DNA of 64,000 nucleotides. Source: Mycobacterium sp. 1245111.1 (lineage in GTDB: Bacteria; Actinomycetota; Actinomycetes; Mycobacteriales; Mycobacteriaceae). This document shows positions 1 through 12,785 of this stretch, in pieces. The stretch is from contig NZ_LZLV01000009.1 of the NCBI RefSeq assembly GCF_001673405.1, positions 1 to 64,000 on the forward strand, given 5' to 3'. Below the pieces are notes generated by a model. That model was not told where the DNA came from, did no database searches, and saw only the letters and a list, made by a program, of their open reading frames with translations. The position numbers and the translations under genes are program-made. The first letter of the stretch is position 1; every line of letters starts with the position of its first letter.

Positions 1-394
1 CGGTGACCCCCTGATTTTTGATGCGGACTTGCATCGGCTGCGGGTTTTCTTCGAAAGCCAGGGGATCGCGATGCGGTTCGGTCAGCCCGACGAGCACGAC
101 GACACGTTGCCGCACAACGATTTAAGCGGGCGGTCGCTGGCTGAGTTCGTGCACGCCGAACTCGCCGCGACGTTGCAACTGGGCGACGCGCTGTCGATCG
201 ACCCGACCGCATCGCTGATCGACCTCGGGTTGGACTCGCTGCTTGCGCTCGACCTGCGGCGGCGCTTGCGCCGGACCGTGGGCCGCTCGGCTCCGGTGGC
301 GCGGATGCTCGGCGGCATCACGGTCAACGAGCTGATCGAGGTCCTCGGTGCGACCAACGGACAGGACATGGGGAAGGTTGGGACGTACGCGTGA
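1..394 (+). CDS. mbtD: MbtD polyketide synthase, C-terminal fragment (ACP domain)
   Basis: The reading frame is open from base 2, so the gene begins upstream of the window. The visible ~130 residues are an acyl carrier protein domain. The phosphopantetheine attachment site reads LGLDSLLAL, with the modified Ser encoded at 236-238. In mycobactin assembly MbtC/MbtD supply the beta-hydroxy-acyl unit joined between the oxazoline part and the lysines. The stop overlaps the GTG start of mbtE by 4 bp, which indicates translational coupling. The identity rests on the ACP type and the mbtE-F-G-H order that follows; the catalytic domains are outside the window. Confidence 0.88.
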   Translation, partial: GDPLIFDADLHRLRVFFESQGIAMRFGQPDEHDDTLPHNDLSGRSLAEFVHAELAATLQLGDALSIDPTASLIDLGLDSLLALDLRRRLRRTVGRSAPVARMLGGITVNELIEVLGATNGQDMGKVGTYA

Positions 395-3300
395 CTGACA
401 CCACGAGCTTCGACACGCTCGAAGCGCAGCGTCTGGAGTTATTGCGTCGCAAGATCGCCGAGCGTGGCCTGACCCGACCGAACATCGGCGCGGCCGCCGT
501 CACGCAGAACCCCGAAATGTCCGACGGCCAACGCCGGATGTGGTTCGTTCAGTCGGTCGACCCGGACGGGGCGCTGCTCAACATCTGTGTGTCCTACCGC
601 ATCACCGGTGAGGTCGACATCGCGCGGCTCCGCCGCGCCGTAGATGCCGTCGCGCTGCGTCACCCGGTGCTGCGCACCACGTACCAAACCGGCAGCGACG
701 GCGATCCCTACCCGGTGATCCACGGCGACCTACGCCCGGACTGGGCCGAGCATGACCTGTCCGGCCTTGCCGATCAGGCCCGCCAGCTCAGGCTGGAAGT
801 ACTGGCGCAGCGGCAGTTTCGGCAACCGTTCGACCTGACCAAAGACGCGCCGCTGCGAATCGCCGCCGCGCGGGTGGGCGCCGACGAGCTGATCCTGCTG
901 TTCACCGCTCACCACATCGCGTGGGATGACGGTTCGTGGGCGCCGTTCTTCAGCGACCTCACCCGCGCTTACACCGACGTCGACAGTGTGCCGCCGGTGT
1001 CGACGTCGGTTGCGGGGGACCCGGTCCGCAGCAGCGACGAAGACCTGGGTTATTGGCGGTCGCTGATGACGAATCTGCCTGAGCCGCTGGAACTTCCCGG
1101 CCCAAACGGATCGGTGGTCCCCAGCACCTGGCGCGCCCAGCGCACCGTCGCGCATCTGTCGGCGGAAACCATCGAGCGAGCCGCCGCGCTCGCCCGAGAG
1201 AGCGGCGCCACCCCGTACATGGTGTTGATGGCGGCGTTCGGCGCCCTCGTACACCGATACACCCACGCCTCGGACTTCCTCGTCGCGACGCCCGTGCTGA
1301 ACCGCACAGCCGCAACCGAGAACGCGATCGGATACTTCGGCAACACCCTGGTGCTGCGGATGCGGCCGGAGTCACGGATGACGTTCCGTGAGTTGCTCGT
1401 GCAGACCAGGGACAGCGCTGTCGGAGCCCTGGCCCACTCGCGCGTCGACCTGGAATGGCTGGTGCGCGAATCCAATCCCGACCGCCGGCACGGCGCCGAG
1501 CGGATGACCCGGGTCAGCTTCGGGCTACGCGAGCCCGACGGCGGCGGGTTCAGTCCGCCCGGAGTGCGCTGTGAGCGCGCCGAGCTGCGCGGCCACATCA
1601 GCCAGCTGCCGCTCGGGTTCATGATCGAATTGGACGGTTCGGGTCGCGGCGCAACGGTCGAAGCCGAATACCTGGTCGAGGTTCTCGACCGTCCTCTGGT
1701 GGACCAACTGCTGCGCCACTACGGCGTGCTCTTGGAACACGCGCTGGCAGAACCGGATACCACGCTCTCAGCATGCCGACTGCTGAGCGACGCGGACGCC
1801 GAATGGCTACGGGACGTGTCGGCAGGCGAGGACTTCAGCAGCCCGGCAAGCACGCTCCCGAGCCTGGTCGCGCGGCGTGCGGCCCTGACGCCGGACGCCG
1901 TGGCCGTGGTCTACGAAGGCCGGCAGTACAGCTACCGCGAAATCGACGACGAGGCAAACCGGTTGGCGCACTGGCTGATCGAGCAGGGCATCGGCACCGA
2001 AGACCGGGTCGCGGTGCTGCTCGACAAGTCGCCCGAGCTGGTCATCACTGCGCTGGGCGTCCTGAAAGCGGGCGGCGTCTACCTTCCTGTCGACCCCACC
2101 TATCCCGACGACAGGCTGACGTTCATCCTCGACGACGCCGAAGCGAAACTGGTTCTTCGTGAACCGGTCACCGGCCTCGCGGACTACCCGGCCACCGAGC
2201 CGACGGACCTGATCCGCCCGCTCGGCCCCGCCAACACCGCGTACCTGATCTATACCTCGGGGTCGACCGGGCTGCCCAAGGGTGTGCCGGTGCCGCACGC
2301 GCCGATCGCGGAGTATTTCGTCTGGTTCGGCGAGGAATACCGAGTCGACGAAACCGACCGGCTGCTGCAAGTGGCCTCGCCGAGCTTCGACGTGTCGATC
2401 GGCGAGATCTTCGGCACCCTGATCTGCGGCGCGCGGCTGGTGATTCCGCGGCCGGATGGTCTGCGCGACATCGGATACCTGACCGAGCTGCTGCGGCGCG
2501 AAGGCATTACGTCGATGCACTTCGTCCCGTCGCTTCTCGGGCTGTTCTTGTCGCTGCCCGGGGTCAACCAGTGGCGCACCCTGCGGCGGGTGCCGATCGG
2601 CGGCGAACCGCTGCCCGGCGAGGTGGCCGACAAATTCCACGCCACCTTCGACGCGCTGCTCTACAACTTCTACGGCCCCACCGAGACCATCGTCAACGCG
2701 AGCAGCTACCCGGTGGAGGGCGCCCAGGGTACTCGGGTGGTGCCGATCGGCCGGCCCAAGATCAACACCCAGATACATCTGCTCGACGATGCGCTGCAGC
2801 CGGTCCCAGTCGGTGTCATCGGCGAAATCTACATCGGTGGAACGCATGTGGCTCGCGGCTACCACCGCCGGCCCGGGCTGACCGCCGAGCGCTTCATCGC
2901 CGACCCGTTCATCCCGGGCGCCCGGCTCTACCGTTCCGGCGACCTGGCGCGCCGCAACTCCGACGGCGATATCGAATTCGTCGGCCGCGCCGACGAACAG
3001 GTCAAGATCCGCGGCTTCCGGATCGAGCTGGGTGAGGTCGCCGCGGCGATTTCGGTCGACCCCAGTGTCGGGCAGGCCGTCGTGGTGGCCAGCGATCTAC
3101 CGGGATTGGGTAAGAGCCTGGTCGGCTATGTCACCCCGGTCGACGGGAAGGGCCGCGAAACCGTTGACCTCGAACGGATTCGTGCGCGAGTAGCGGCGGC
3201 GCTGCCCGAATACATGACCCCGGCCGGCTACGTGGTGATCGACGAGATCCCGATCACGACCCACGGAAAGATCGACCGCTCTGCGCTGCCGGAGCCGGAG

Positions 3301-6300
3301 ATCATGACCAAGGCGCAATACCGCGATCCGACGACCGTCACTGAACGCCGGATCGCTCAACTGTTTTCCGACCTGCTGGGTCATGACCCGGTCGGCCTCG
3401 ACGACTCGTTCTTCGATCTCGGCGGCCACTCGTTGGTGGCCACCAAGCTGGTCACCGCGATCCGCGCGGACTGCGCCGTCGAGCTCGGCATTCGCGATAT
3501 CTTCGAGCTCGGTACGGTCGGCGCGCTGGCGCAACGGGTCGACGATTTGCGTTCCGGGGCACACGGCCAGTCGAGGCCCAGGCTGATCGCCACCAACCAC
3601 GACGAACCCTTGCCGCTGTCGGCGTCGCAACTGCGGAGCTGGTTCGCGTTCCGGGTGGACGGGCCGAGCCCGGTCAACAACATCCCGTTCGCCGCGCGGC
3701 TGACCGGGCCGTGGGACATCGACGCGTTGATCGCCGCCGTCGGCGACGTCATCGCGCGCCACGAAATCCTGCGCACCACATACGTTGACGACGACGGCAT
3801 CCCGTACCAGATGGTCGGCCCGGTCGCCGAGCTGGCGGTGCGGCGCGCTGCGGGTAACGGCGAACGGTGGCTGCAGGAGCAACTCGAGGCCGAGCGTCGG
3901 CACTGCTTCGAGTTGGACCGCGAATGGCCGATCCGGGTCGCCGTGTTGGACAACGGCGGCGAACATGTGCTGTCGCTGGTCGTCCACCACATCGCCTCCG
4001 ACCACTGGTCCGCGGGTGTGCTGTTCGCCGACGTGATGACCGCGTACCGGGCCCGCCGCGACGGCGAGGCGCCGGCATGGGCTCCGCTTCGCGTCCAGTA
4101 CGCCGACTACGCCGCTTGGCAACGTGATTTCCTGGGGGAGCCGGGCGGACAAGAGACCGCGGTTGCCACCGAGCAACGGGACTACTGGACGAGCCAGCTG
4201 GCCGGTCTGCCGGAGGACAGCGGTCTGCGCCCCGACTTTCCGCGCCCGCCGCTGCCCAGCGGCGACGGTGAATCGGTCATTTTCAGCATCGACGCGGCCA
4301 CCCGCGCCAAACTCGCCGACCGGTGCCGTGAGTTGGGCGTCACCGAATTCATGGCACTGCAGGCCGCTGTCGCCGTGGTGCTGCACAAGGCGGGCAGCGG
4401 GGTCGACATTCCGCTCGGTACGCCGGTCGCCGGCCGCACCGAAGCCGAGCTCGATCAACTGATCGGGTTCTTCGTCAATATCTTGGTGCTGCGCAACGAC
4501 TTACGGGGCAACCCCACGCTCCGCGAGGTGTTGACCCGGTCGCGTGAGACCGCGCTGGCTGCCTACGCCAACCAAGACCTGCCATTCGACCGGGTGGTCG
4601 ACAGCGTCAGCCCGGTGCGATCGCTGTCGCGCAACCCGCTGTTCCAGGTGATCGTGCACGTCCGCGATCACCTTCCCGCGACGCGGGTCATCGAGTCGGG
4701 GCCGGACGGTGACACCGTGTGCACCTCGCTGGATCCCGTGTTCGACATGGCGCACGCCGACCTCAGCGTGAACTTCTTCGGCACCGACGGATCCGGCGAT
4801 GTCGGCTACAACGGCAACCTCATCTTCCGCACCGAGCTCTACCACCGCAACACCATCGAGCGGTTGGCCGGGTGGCTGACCCGAGTCGTCACTGAGTTTG
4901 CTGACGACATCGACCAGAGTTTGCGGGACGTGGTGCTTGCCGATGCGCACGAACAGCAGCGCATCCTCGCCCAGTGGAGCCGCGGCGAGCAGCCACCGCC
5001 CGACCGGCCGCGGACCGTGCCGGAACTGCTCGAAGCCAGCCGACAGTGCGATGCCGGCCGGGTCGCGGTGCGCTGCGCCGGAGAGGATCTCGATTACGCT
5101 GCGCTGCATCGACGTTCGGACAATCTAGCCACGATGCTCGCCGACCGGGGTGTGTGTCCGGGTTCCTTCGTGGGCCTCTCGACACGTCGCGGGATCGACA
5201 TGGTGGTGGCGCTTGTCGGCATCGTGAAAGCCGGTGCGGCCTATTTCCCGATCGACCCGGCATATCCGTTGGCGCGCAAGCAGTTCATGCTCGATGACGT
5301 GCAACCACCGGTGGTGGTCGCGACCGTCGAAGCGCTCAACACCATGCCGGATGATTTTGCGGGTACCACCGTGTTGCTCGATGACGCCGAAGTGCGATCC
5401 GCGATCGAGGCCCCGGAGCCATTGTCCGCGCTACCGCGGTTGCCGCACCCCGACGACCCGATGTATCTGGTGTTCACCTCCGGATCCACCGGAAAACCCA
5501 AGGGCGCCGTAGGAACTCAACGCGCTATGGCCGCCCGGCTGGATTGGCAGCTGCGGCACTATCCCCCGAGAGGGGACGACATTCGGCTGTCACAGGCGTC
5601 GATGACGTTCCTCGAAGGTGGCATGGAGCTGTTGGCCGGCCTGGCAGCCGGCGCCACGATGATCCTGGCCGACGACATCGAGCATCGTGACGCGGAAGCG
5701 CTTGGCGCGCTGATGAATCGCGAGTCTGTCGCTCAGATCACCGCGGTGCCCAGCCTGGTGTCCGCATTGGTGGACAGCGCGCCGGACGCGGTGCGGTCAC
5801 TGGCCCGGTTGGTGTGTGGCGGTGAGCCGGTGAGCAATTCGCTGCTGCAGCGACTGACGGCCGTGCGTGCAGACGCGGGCGACCAGGGTCCGCAGTTGTT
5901 GAACAACATCGGCTCCACCGAAACCTGCGGCGCGGTGTCGCGCGGACGGCTGAGCCTGCCGAGCCCGCGGGTCGGCTCACCCGTGGCCGGGGCGCAGGCC
6001 TACCTGCTCGACGACGGATTGCGGCCGGTGCCGGTGGGGGTGGTGGGCGAGTTGTACTACGCCGGTGACCAGTTGGCCCGCGGGTATTGGAAGCGGTCGG
6101 CGCTGACGTCGACGCGGTTCATCGCGAATCCGTTCGCCGACGAACCCGGTAGCCGGTTGTACCGCAGCGGCGATCTGGCGCGCTGGACCGACGACGGCGA
6201 ATTGGAGTTCGCCGGACGCGCCGACCACCAGGTACAGGTGCGCGGATTCCGGGTCGAGCTCGCCGAGGTTGAGGCCGCGCTGGCCGCCGCAGACGGTGTC

Positions 6301-6906
6301 GCAGCGGCCGCCGCCCGCACCTGGGAGGTGCACGACGGTACGAGCCTGGCCGGTTACGTTGTGCCGCAGCACCCCATCACTGACGAGGCGGATTTCGCGG
6401 TATCGGTGCGCGCCGCGATCAGTGCGACATTGCCCGGCTACATGGTGCCGTCGTCGCTGACGGTGCTGGACGCGCTGCCGAAGACGGAGTCGGGCAAGCT
6501 GAATCGGCCCGGGTTGCCACGGCCCGCGGTGAGCACCAGCGGCCACACGGAGCCGGCCCGCACCGACACCGAACGCGCGCTGGCCGCCGTCTTCGCCGAC
6601 CTGCTGTCCACACAGGAGGTCGGCCGCTTCGACGATTTCTTCGCGCTCGGCGGAGACAGCATCCTGTCGGTCCAGTTGGCCTCGCGGGCACGGGCGGTCG
6701 GGCTATCGGTCAACCCGCGAATGGTTTTCGAGAACCCCACCGTGGAGCAGCTGGCCGCCGCGGTCGATGCGCTGCCGACAGACAGTGAGGTGGGCCCCGT
6801 GGAAGACACCACCCGGTTCGAGCCGATGACGACCTCGGGCTTGTCGGCGACCGACTTGGCGGCGGTGACGCAGCTGTGGTCGAAGTCGCGGGACGGGACG
6901 TCATGA
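391..6906 (+). CDS. mbtE: MbtE, two-module mycobactin non-ribosomal peptide synthetase
   Basis: 2171 aa, GTG start overlapping the mbtD stop. The domain order is C-A-T-C-A-T. C1 spans ~45-480 with HH at 174-175. A1 spans ~490-960, with the substrate-binding Asp at 667 in SFDVS and an intact GPTE-type core. T1 has its Ser at 1014 (GGHSL). C2 has HH at 1199-1200. A2 spans ~1530-2010 and T2 has its Ser at 2090 (GGDSI). MbtE normally activates a lysine of the mycobactin backbone. A2 is odd: the position of the universal alpha-amino-binding Asp is Leu 1741 (TFLEGG), the core reads NIGSTE rather than NYGPTE, and QVKIRG has become QVQVRG. The M. tuberculosis protein is, as I recall, 1682 aa, so the excess here is about one A domain. 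The gene is translationally coupled to mbtF. Confidence 0.93.
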   Translation: MTDTTSFDTLEAQRLELLRRKIAERGLTRPNIGAAAVTQNPEMSDGQRRMWFVQSVDPDGALLNICVSYRITGEVDIARLRRAVDAVALRHPVLRTTYQTGSDGDPYPVIHGDLRPDWAEHDLSGLADQARQLRLEVLAQRQFRQPFDLTKDAPLRIAAARVGADELILLFTAHHIAWDDGSWAPFFSDLTRAYTDVDSVPPVSTSVAGDPVRSSDEDLGYWRSLMTNLPEPLELPGPNGSVVPSTWRAQRTVAHLSAETIERAAALARESGATPYMVLMAAFGALVHRYTHASDFLVATPVLNRTAATENAIGYFGNTLVLRMRPESRMTFRELLVQTRDSAVGALAHSRVDLEWLVRESNPDRRHGAERMTRVSFGLREPDGGGFSPPGVRCERAELRGHISQLPLGFMIELDGSGRGATVEAEYLVEVLDRPLVDQLLRHYGVLLEHALAEPDTTLSACRLLSDADAEWLRDVSAGEDFSSPASTLPSLVARRAALTPDAVAVVYEGRQYSYREIDDEANRLAHWLIEQGIGTEDRVAVLLDKSPELVITALGVLKAGGVYLPVDPTYPDDRLTFILDDAEAKLVLREPVTGLADYPATEPTDLIRPLGPANTAYLIYTSGSTGLPKGVPVPHAPIAEYFVWFGEEYRVDETDRLLQVASPSFDVSIGEIFGTLICGARLVIPRPDGLRDIGYLTELLRREGITSMHFVPSLLGLFLSLPGVNQWRTLRRVPIGGEPLPGEVADKFHATFDALLYNFYGPTETIVNASSYPVEGAQGTRVVPIGRPKINTQIHLLDDALQPVPVGVIGEIYIGGTHVARGYHRRPGLTAERFIADPFIPGARLYRSGDLARRNSDGDIEFVGRADEQVKIRGFRIELGEVAAAISVDPSVGQAVVVASDLPGLGKSLVGYVTPVDGKGRETVDLERIRARVAAALPEYMTPAGYVVIDEIPITTHGKIDRSALPEPEIMTKAQYRDPTTVTERRIAQLFSDLLGHDPVGLDDSFFDLGGHSLVATKLVTAIRADCAVELGIRDIFELGTVGALAQRVDDLRSGAHGQSRPRLIATNHDEPLPLSASQLRSWFAFRVDGPSPVNNIPFAARLTGPWDIDALIAAVGDVIARHEILRTTYVDDDGIPYQMVGPVAELAVRRAAGNGERWLQEQLEAERRHCFELDREWPIRVAVLDNGGEHVLSLVVHHIASDHWSAGVLFADVMTAYRARRDGEAPAWAPLRVQYADYAAWQRDFLGEPGGQETAVATEQRDYWTSQLAGLPEDSGLRPDFPRPPLPSGDGESVIFSIDAATRAKLADRCRELGVTEFMALQAAVAVVLHKAGSGVDIPLGTPVAGRTEAELDQLIGFFVNILVLRNDLRGNPTLREVLTRSRETALAAYANQDLPFDRVVDSVSPVRSLSRNPLFQVIVHVRDHLPATRVIESGPDGDTVCTSLDPVFDMAHADLSVNFFGTDGSGDVGYNGNLIFRTELYHRNTIERLAGWLTRVVTEFADDIDQSLRDVVLADAHEQQRILAQWSRGEQPPPDRPRTVPELLEASRQCDAGRVAVRCAGEDLDYAALHRRSDNLATMLADRGVCPGSFVGLSTRRGIDMVVALVGIVKAGAAYFPIDPAYPLARKQFMLDDVQPPVVVATVEALNTMPDDFAGTTVLLDDAEVRSAIEAPEPLSALPRLPHPDDPMYLVFTSGSTGKPKGAVGTQRAMAARLDWQLRHYPPRGDDIRLSQASMTFLEGGMELLAGLAAGATMILADDIEHRDAEALGALMNRESVAQITAVPSLVSALVDSAPDAVRSLARLVCGGEPVSNSLLQRLTAVRADAGDQGPQLLNNIGSTETCGAVSRGRLSLPSPRVGSPVAGAQAYLLDDGLRPVPVGVVGELYYAGDQLARGYWKRSALTSTRFIANPFADEPGSRLYRSGDLARWTDDGELEFAGRADHQVQVRGFRVELAEVEAALAAADGVAAAAARTWEVHDGTSLAGYVVPQHPITDEADFAVSVRAAISATLPGYMVPSSLTVLDALPKTESGKLNRPGLPRPAVSTSGHTEPARTDTERALAAVFADLLSTQEVGRFDDFFALGGDSILSVQLASRARAVGLSVNPRMVFENPTVEQLAAAVDALPTDSEVGPVEDTTRFEPMTTSGLSATDLAAVTQLWSKSRDGTS

Positions 6907-9900
6907 CCGCGACCGAAGCCCAAGCCTGCGATGACGTCACGACACCCGACATCGAGGACGTGATGGCGCTGAGTCCTCTTCAGGAGGGCCTGTATTCGCT
7001 GACCGCACTGGCCGAATTCGCCGAAGGCCAGCCCGCCGACGACCCGTACGTGATCGGTATGGCCGCCGACATCTTCGGCGCCCTGGATGCCGCGTTGCTC
7101 CGCGACTGCGCGGCGAAGATGTTGGTCCGGCACCCGAATTTGCGAGCAAGCTTCTTCAGCCGCGGAATTCCCCGCCCGGTGCAGATCGTGCCGTCGCGAG
7201 TCGACCTGCCATGGCGCGACGTCACCGCTGTTGAAGCAGACATCGAGGCGATCGAACTCGACGAGCGTCGGCGGCCGTTCGATCTCGAGCGGCATCCGGC
7301 TATTCGGTTTCTGCTCATCGAATTGCCCGATGCGCGATGGCGTTTGGTGATCACCGCGCACCACATCGTGATCGACGGCTGGTCGCTGCCGGTGTTCGTC
7401 GCCGAGATGATGATCCTGTATCGCGCCGGCGGCGATCTCGACGCGCTACCGGTTGCCCCTCGGCCGTACCGCGACTACATCGGCTGGCTCGCCGGCCGGG
7501 ATCAACAAGCCAGTCAACGGGTTTGGCGTGAGCACCTTGCCGGCCTGCCCGGTCCTACGCTGCTCGCGGCCGCGTTCGGCGGTGCTGATGCCGCGCGAAC
7601 CTCGACGCGTCTGCCTCAGCGGACCGAGCTGCAGCTGGATGCCGAGGCCACCGAGCGACTGGTCACGGGTGCCCGCGCCCACGGGGTCACGCTCAACACC
7701 CTGCTGCAGACCGCGTGGGCGACGATCGTGTCCCGGCTGACCGATCGTGACGACGTGGTTTTCGGGGTCACCGTGTCCGGCCGCCCCGCCGAGTTGGCCG
7801 GCGTCGAGACGATGGTCGGCTTGTTCATCAACACCGTGCCGCTACGCGTGCGGCTCGATGCCGCCGCGCCGGTCGGCGAGCAATGCCGTGCCGTACAACG
7901 GGATTCGGCAATGCTGCGCGATCACAGCTACCTGGGGCATGCGCAGCTCCGGGCCATGGGCGGCGTCGGCGAAATGTACGACACCCTGCTGGTCTACGAG
8001 AACTTCCCGACGGGCGGGATGGCCGCGGGCGACCAGTTGGCCGGCACCGGCCTCACGTTCCGGCCAGCCGCCGTGGAAAGCCTGACGCATTTCCCGATCG
8101 TGCTCGCGGCGCACATGGCCGACCAGCGACTGGTCCTGATGGTCGAAGTCGTCGACGGCGCGATCGGAAACACCACCGCGGAAAACCTCGGCCAGCGGCT
8201 GCTGACCACCGCGGATCGGATGCTGGATCACTGGGACAGCCCGCTGCGCGACGTCAGCGTGCTGCTGGCCGGCGAGGCGGCACCGGTCGGCAGGAGTGCG
8301 GCGAAACCAGCCACGCCGCACGGCATTCACACCCGATTCGCGGAAGTCGTCGCCCGCGTGCCCGACCATCCGGCGGTGACGTGGTCGGGCGGCGTCCTGA
8401 GCTACCGCGAACTCGACGAGGCGGCCAATCGTCTGGCCGGCGCGCTCGCGGCCCACGGCGCCGGCGCCGAGACCCCGGTTGCCATCCAGCTCCCCCGCGG
8501 TCCGCAGTACATCGTCGCCATCCTCGCCGCGCTGAAAGCCGGAGCGACATACGTCCCGCTGGAGCCCGCAATGCCGGCCGAGCGGGTGAATTCGATTCTG
8601 CGGCAAAGCGGTGCGACCATCGTCGTCGACGACAACTTCACCGCCGACGGTCACGGCGACTTCCGCCCAGCAGACGTCGATTCCCGTCAGGCCGCCTACG
8701 TGGTCTTCACGTCGGGTACCACCGGAGAGCCCAAGGGCGTCATCGGAACTCACGCAGCGGTCGGCGCCTACGCCGATGACCATCTCGAGCATGTGCTGCG
8801 ACCGGCCGCGGCCCGAGTCGGCCGGCCGCTGTGCATCGCGCACGCCTGGTCGTTCGCGTTCGACGCGGCCTGGCAGCCACTGGTCGGATTGCTCGACGGC
8901 CACACGGTCCACGTCGTCGACGAGCACACCCAGACCGACGCCGAGGCCTTGGTCGCGGCCATCGCCGAGCACGGTGTCGACATGATCGACACCACCCCGT
9001 CGATGTTTGCCCAGCTGCGCTCGGCAGGTTTGCTGGCCCGGGTGCCACTGGCCGTGCTCGCGCTCGGCGGCGAAGCACTCGGCCGCGGCTCCTGGGAGTT
9101 CATCCGACGCCGGTGCGCGCAGACCGGGATGACGGCCTTCAACTGCTACGGACCCACCGAGACCACGGTCGAAGCGGTGGTGGCCGCCATCGACCACTAC
9201 GACGAGCCGTCGATCGGGCATCCGACCGGCCACACCCGCGGCTACGTGCTGGATTCCGCGCTGCGCCCGGTGCCCGACGGTGTCGCGGGCGAGTTGTACC
9301 TCGGTGGCGCCCAACTGGCCCGCGGGTACCTGAACCGTGCAGGCGAAACCGTCGGGCGTTTCGTCGCCGATCCCTTCGCCGCGGGCGAACGCATGTATCG
9401 CACGGGGGATTTGGTGCGGCGCCAACCTGACGGATCGCTGCAATACGTGGGCCGCGCGGACGCGCAGGTCAAGATTCGCGGCCACCGGGTGGAGCCCGGC
9501 GAGATCGCGGTCGTGCTCGAATCACACCCCGACGTCCGGCATGCCGGTGTGGTGGTGCGCGAGCATCAGGGCGTGCCGCGGTTGATTGCCTATGTGGCGC
9601 TTACGGATTCGTCATCGGTGATCGAGCTGCGCGGCATGCTGGCGGCTAGGCTGCCGCGGTACATGGTGCCGCAGCGCATCGTCGCCGTCGACGAGATCCC
9701 GCTGACCTCCAACGGCAAGCTGGATGAAGCCGCCTTGGTGGCAACCGATTCGACGGCGCTGACCGAGTCGGGCGGGGCCGAGCCCGAAACCGAGACGGAG
9801 TCGGTGCTGGCCGAGGTGCTGACCGAGATCCTGCGCGTCGGCCGCGTCGACCCGAACGCGGACTTCCTCGAGCTGGGACTGGACAGCATCGTGGCGCTGT

Positions 9901-11309
9901 CGGTCGTACAGGCGGCCCGACGGCGCGGTATCGCACTGCGTGCCAGGCTGATCCTGGAGTGCGCAAGCGTCCGCGAGCTTGCTGCGGCCATCGACGCCGA
10001 AGCCGCCGCCGGCAAGCCCATCGCAGACACCGAAACGGGCAGCGGGCCCATCCCCTTGCTGGCTAACGCGCACTGGCTCTACGAATTCGGTGAGCCCCGC
10101 CGGCTGGCGCAGGCCGAAGCGATTCGCCTGCCCGACGGCGTCACCGGCGAGCAATTGCGGACGGCGCTGGCGACCATCGTCGCCGGTCACGAAGTGCTGC
10201 GCAGCCGACTGGACCGCGCGACGATGTCCTTGCACGCCGCTCAGTCTGTCGACATCCTCACCGAGACAACGGTGTCCGGTGATCTGCGGGACGCCGTTGC
10301 CACCCAGACCGCGCAGGCGATCGACGGACTCGATCCTGAACACGGGAAGCTGATGACAGCCGTGTGGCTGCGACCGCAGACCGGCCAGAGCGTGCTGGTG
10401 CTGGCCGCCCACGTGCTGGCTTTGGACCCGGTGTCGTGGCAGGTGGTGCTCGGCGAACTCGACGCCACCATGCACGCTCTGATGGCTGGCAACACCCCGG
10501 CCCCGGTTCGCGAGCACACCAGCTATCGGCGCTGGGTGCGGGCGATGACGATACGCGCGGAATCCCTTGACAGCGAGCCGTATTGGACGACGCAGCTGGC
10601 CGGCGACGACCCCGAGCTCGGACAGCGGCGCTTGGCGCCGGCCAGCGACCGCGCCGCCGGGCTGTTGGTGCGGACGGCGATGCTCGACGTGGACGCCACC
10701 GCCCGGCTGCTGAAGTCCGGGCTGCCGGTGTTCGACGTCCTGATCGCCGCCGCGTCGCGGATGATCACCCGGTGGCGGCGACAGCGCGGGCAACCGACAC
10801 CGCCGCCGCTACTGGCGTTGGAGACCCACGGCCGGGCCGATTCGCTGTTCGACACCACCGTCGATACGAGCGAGACCGTTGGGCTGTTGAGCGCGATCTA
10901 TCCGCTCCGCGTCGACACCGACGACCCGCGACGCGTGCGGGAACTGCTGGCGGCCATCCCCGGCGACGGTGTCGACTACGGGCTGCTGCGGTATCTGCGC
11001 GGCGACACCGCCGGTCGCCTCGCCGCCTTCGACGGGCCGCAGGTGTTGCTGAACTACCTGGGTCGCGCCGAAGTGGGCGGCACCAGCGGACTGTGGCTGG
11101 ATCGCGGGCTGCTGAACGGTGTTTCACCGCTGCCGGAGCCTGACCTCGCGGTCCGTTACGAGCTGAGCCTGGTCGCGACCGTGCTCGGCAGCGGCGAGCA
11201 TCAGGTGCTGGTGACGCAGTGGCGGGCACTGCCCGACATCCTCAGTGAGTCGGACATCGCTGCCCTGCAGCAGCTTTGGACGCAGTCGCTCGAGGAGATG
11301 GTGTCATGA
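6903..11309 (+). CDS. mbtF: MbtF, mycobactin non-ribosomal peptide synthetase (C-A-T-E-like)
   Basis: 1468 aa, choosing the ATG inside the ATGA overlap with the mbtE stop. Domains in order: condensation (~15-450; HHIVIDGWS motif), adenylation (~465-950; SGTTGEPKG, Asp present in FAFDAAW, GPTE core, SNGKLD near the end), a thiolation domain (LGLDSIVAL), and a C-terminal condensation/epimerization-type domain. The last domain carries an E-type NYLGR motif, but the catalytic HHxxxDG is changed to A1169-H1170...D1175-P. MbtF activates the terminal lysine that becomes the hydroxamate-bearing caprolactam in mycobactin. The degenerate last domain fits a cyclisation or structural role better than true epimerization, which is inference. 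It is followed by mbtG with another ATGA overlap. Confidence 0.94.
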   Translation: MTATEAQACDDVTTPDIEDVMALSPLQEGLYSLTALAEFAEGQPADDPYVIGMAADIFGALDAALLRDCAAKMLVRHPNLRASFFSRGIPRPVQIVPSRVDLPWRDVTAVEADIEAIELDERRRPFDLERHPAIRFLLIELPDARWRLVITAHHIVIDGWSLPVFVAEMMILYRAGGDLDALPVAPRPYRDYIGWLAGRDQQASQRVWREHLAGLPGPTLLAAAFGGADAARTSTRLPQRTELQLDAEATERLVTGARAHGVTLNTLLQTAWATIVSRLTDRDDVVFGVTVSGRPAELAGVETMVGLFINTVPLRVRLDAAAPVGEQCRAVQRDSAMLRDHSYLGHAQLRAMGGVGEMYDTLLVYENFPTGGMAAGDQLAGTGLTFRPAAVESLTHFPIVLAAHMADQRLVLMVEVVDGAIGNTTAENLGQRLLTTADRMLDHWDSPLRDVSVLLAGEAAPVGRSAAKPATPHGIHTRFAEVVARVPDHPAVTWSGGVLSYRELDEAANRLAGALAAHGAGAETPVAIQLPRGPQYIVAILAALKAGATYVPLEPAMPAERVNSILRQSGATIVVDDNFTADGHGDFRPADVDSRQAAYVVFTSGTTGEPKGVIGTHAAVGAYADDHLEHVLRPAAARVGRPLCIAHAWSFAFDAAWQPLVGLLDGHTVHVVDEHTQTDAEALVAAIAEHGVDMIDTTPSMFAQLRSAGLLARVPLAVLALGGEALGRGSWEFIRRRCAQTGMTAFNCYGPTETTVEAVVAAIDHYDEPSIGHPTGHTRGYVLDSALRPVPDGVAGELYLGGAQLARGYLNRAGETVGRFVADPFAAGERMYRTGDLVRRQPDGSLQYVGRADAQVKIRGHRVEPGEIAVVLESHPDVRHAGVVVREHQGVPRLIAYVALTDSSSVIELRGMLAARLPRYMVPQRIVAVDEIPLTSNGKLDEAALVATDSTALTESGGAEPETETESVLAEVLTEILRVGRVDPNADFLELGLDSIVALSVVQAARRRGIALRARLILECASVRELAAAIDAEAAAGKPIADTETGSGPIPLLANAHWLYEFGEPRRLAQAEAIRLPDGVTGEQLRTALATIVAGHEVLRSRLDRATMSLHAAQSVDILTETTVSGDLRDAVATQTAQAIDGLDPEHGKLMTAVWLRPQTGQSVLVLAAHVLALDPVSWQVVLGELDATMHALMAGNTPAPVREHTSYRRWVRAMTIRAESLDSEPYWTTQLAGDDPELGQRRLAPASDRAAGLLVRTAMLDVDATARLLKSGLPVFDVLIAAASRMITRWRRQRGQPTPPPLLALETHGRADSLFDTTVDTSETVGLLSAIYPLRVDTDDPRRVRELLAAIPGDGVDYGLLRYLRGDTAGRLAAFDGPQVLLNYLGRAEVGGTSGLWLDRGLLNGVSPLPEPDLAVRYELSLVATVLGSGEHQVLVTQWRALPDILSESDIAALQQLWTQSLEEMVS

Positions 11310-12595
11310 CCACGCTTGCCGTCCTGGGTGCCGGTGTGAAGGCGGTGGCGGTTGCCGCCAAGGCGCACGTGCTGAGCGAAATGGGTGTCGAGGCACCCAA
11401 GGTGGTCGCCATCGAACGCACCGGGGTGGGCGCCAACTGGCAGGCCAGCGGCGGCTGGACCGACGGCGCCCAACGACTGGGCACCAGCCCGGAAAAAGAC
11501 GTCGGATTTCCTTATCGCTCCTCCCTGGTCCCACGCCGCAATGCCGAACTCGACGAGCGGATGACCCGGCACAGCTGGCAGGCATATCTGATTGCCACCA
11601 CCCAATTCGCGCAATGGATCGACCGTGGCCGGCCGGCGCCGACCCACCGACAATGGAGCCAGTACCTGCGCTGGGTGGCCGACGAAATCGGCATGACGGT
11701 GGTGTACGGAGAGGTCGACCGGCTGGCCGTCGACGGCGACCAGTGGGCGTTGCACACCGACGAAACATGTGTGCACGCCGACGGTTTGATGATCACCGGA
11801 CCCGGACAAGCGGAACGCTCGCTGCTGCCGGGCAACCCGCGGGTGATGTCGATCGCGCAGTTCTGGCATCGCGCCGGACAGCACGACCGCATCAACGCCG
11901 AACGGGTCGCGGTGATCGGTGGCGGCGAGACCGCCGCGGCGATGCTGAATGAGCTGTTCCGGCACCGCGTTTCGACCATCACGGTGATCTCGCCGCAGGT
12001 CACGCTCTTCACCCGCGGTGAGAGCTTTTTCGAGAACGCGCTGTTCTCCGACCCCAGTGACTGGACCGCGCTGACGGTGGAGGAGCGGCGCGACGCGATC
12101 GCGCGCACCGACCGCGGGGTGTTCTCGGCCAACGTCCAGGACGCCCTGTTGGCCGACGACCGCATCCGTCATCTGCGCGGGCGGGTGGCGCACGCAGTGG
12201 GTCGCGACGAGCAGATCAGGCTGACGCTGTCGACCAACCGGGGCAGCGAAAACCTGGAAACGGTGCACGGTTTCGACTTGGTCATCGACGGGTCGGGCGC
12301 CGACCCGCTGTGGTTCACCTCGTTGTTCAGCCAGGACGCGCTCGACCTGCTGGAGCTGGGCCTGGGTGGTCCGCTGACCGGGGACCGCGTCCAGGAAGCC
12401 ATCGGGCACGACCTCGCCGTCGTCGATGTCGCACCGAAGTTGTTCCTACCCAACCTCGCCGGGCTCAACCAGGGACCCGGTTTTCCCAACCTCAGTTGTC
12501 TGGGGCTGTTGTCCGATCGGGTGCTGGGCGCCGATCTGGGTGTCAGCACCGGCCCCTCGATCAGGAGAGATGATGAGCACCAATCCCTTCGATGA
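11306..12595 (+). CDS. mbtG: MbtG, L-lysine N6-monooxygenase (mycobactin)
   Basis: 429 aa, close to the ~431 aa of known MbtG. The start ATG overlaps the mbtF stop (ATGA). An N-terminal FAD-binding segment ([17 protein letters not shown], residues ~4-20) and a second dinucleotide site for NADPH ([10 protein letters not shown], ~203-212) identify a flavin N-hydroxylating monooxygenase of the lysine/ornithine hydroxylase family. It hydroxylates the epsilon-amino group of lysine to create the hydroxamate groups that bind iron. The 3' end overlaps mbtH by 23 bp. Confidence 0.94.
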   Translation: MTTLAVLGAGVKAVAVAAKAHVLSEMGVEAPKVVAIERTGVGANWQASGGWTDGAQRLGTSPEKDVGFPYRSSLVPRRNAELDERMTRHSWQAYLIATTQFAQWIDRGRPAPTHRQWSQYLRWVADEIGMTVVYGEVDRLAVDGDQWALHTDETCVHADGLMITGPGQAERSLLPGNPRVMSIAQFWHRAGQHDRINAERVAVIGGGETAAAMLNELFRHRVSTITVISPQVTLFTRGESFFENALFSDPSDWTALTVEERRDAIARTDRGVFSANVQDALLADDRIRHLRGRVAHAVGRDEQIRLTLSTNRGSENLETVHGFDLVIDGSGADPLWFTSLFSQDALDLLELGLGGPLTGDRVQEAIGHDLAVVDVAPKLFLPNLAGLNQGPGFPNLSCLGLLSDRVLGADLGVSTGPSIRRDDEHQSLR

Positions 12596-12785
12596 CGAGA
12601 ACGGCACCTTCGTCGTCCTCGTCAACGACGAAGACCAGCACAGTCTGTGGCCGACGTTCGCCGACATCCCGGTGGGCTGGCGCAAGGTCTTCGGGGAGGC
12701 TGGACGCGCGGAATGCCTGGCCTATGTCGAGGAGAACTGGACCGACATGCGGCCCCGAAGCCTGCGCGAGGCGATGGACAGCTGA
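12573..12785 (+). CDS. mbtH: MbtH, NRPS adenylation-domain partner protein
   Basis: 70 aa, the prototype of the MbtH-like family. The start [11 protein letters not shown] was chosen because AGGAG at 12563-12567 lies five bases upstream; an adjacent ATG at 12570 would be too close. Conserved family features are visible: [10 protein letters not shown] at the N-terminus, HSLWP, and the tail [11 protein letters not shown]. MbtH proteins bind NRPS adenylation domains and are needed for their folding or activity, so this one should serve MbtE and MbtF. The gene starts inside mbtG and its stop shares bases with the irtA start. Confidence 0.95.
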   Translation: MSTNPFDDENGTFVVLVNDEDQHSLWPTFADIPVGWRKVFGEAGRAECLAYVEENWTDMRPRSLREAMDS

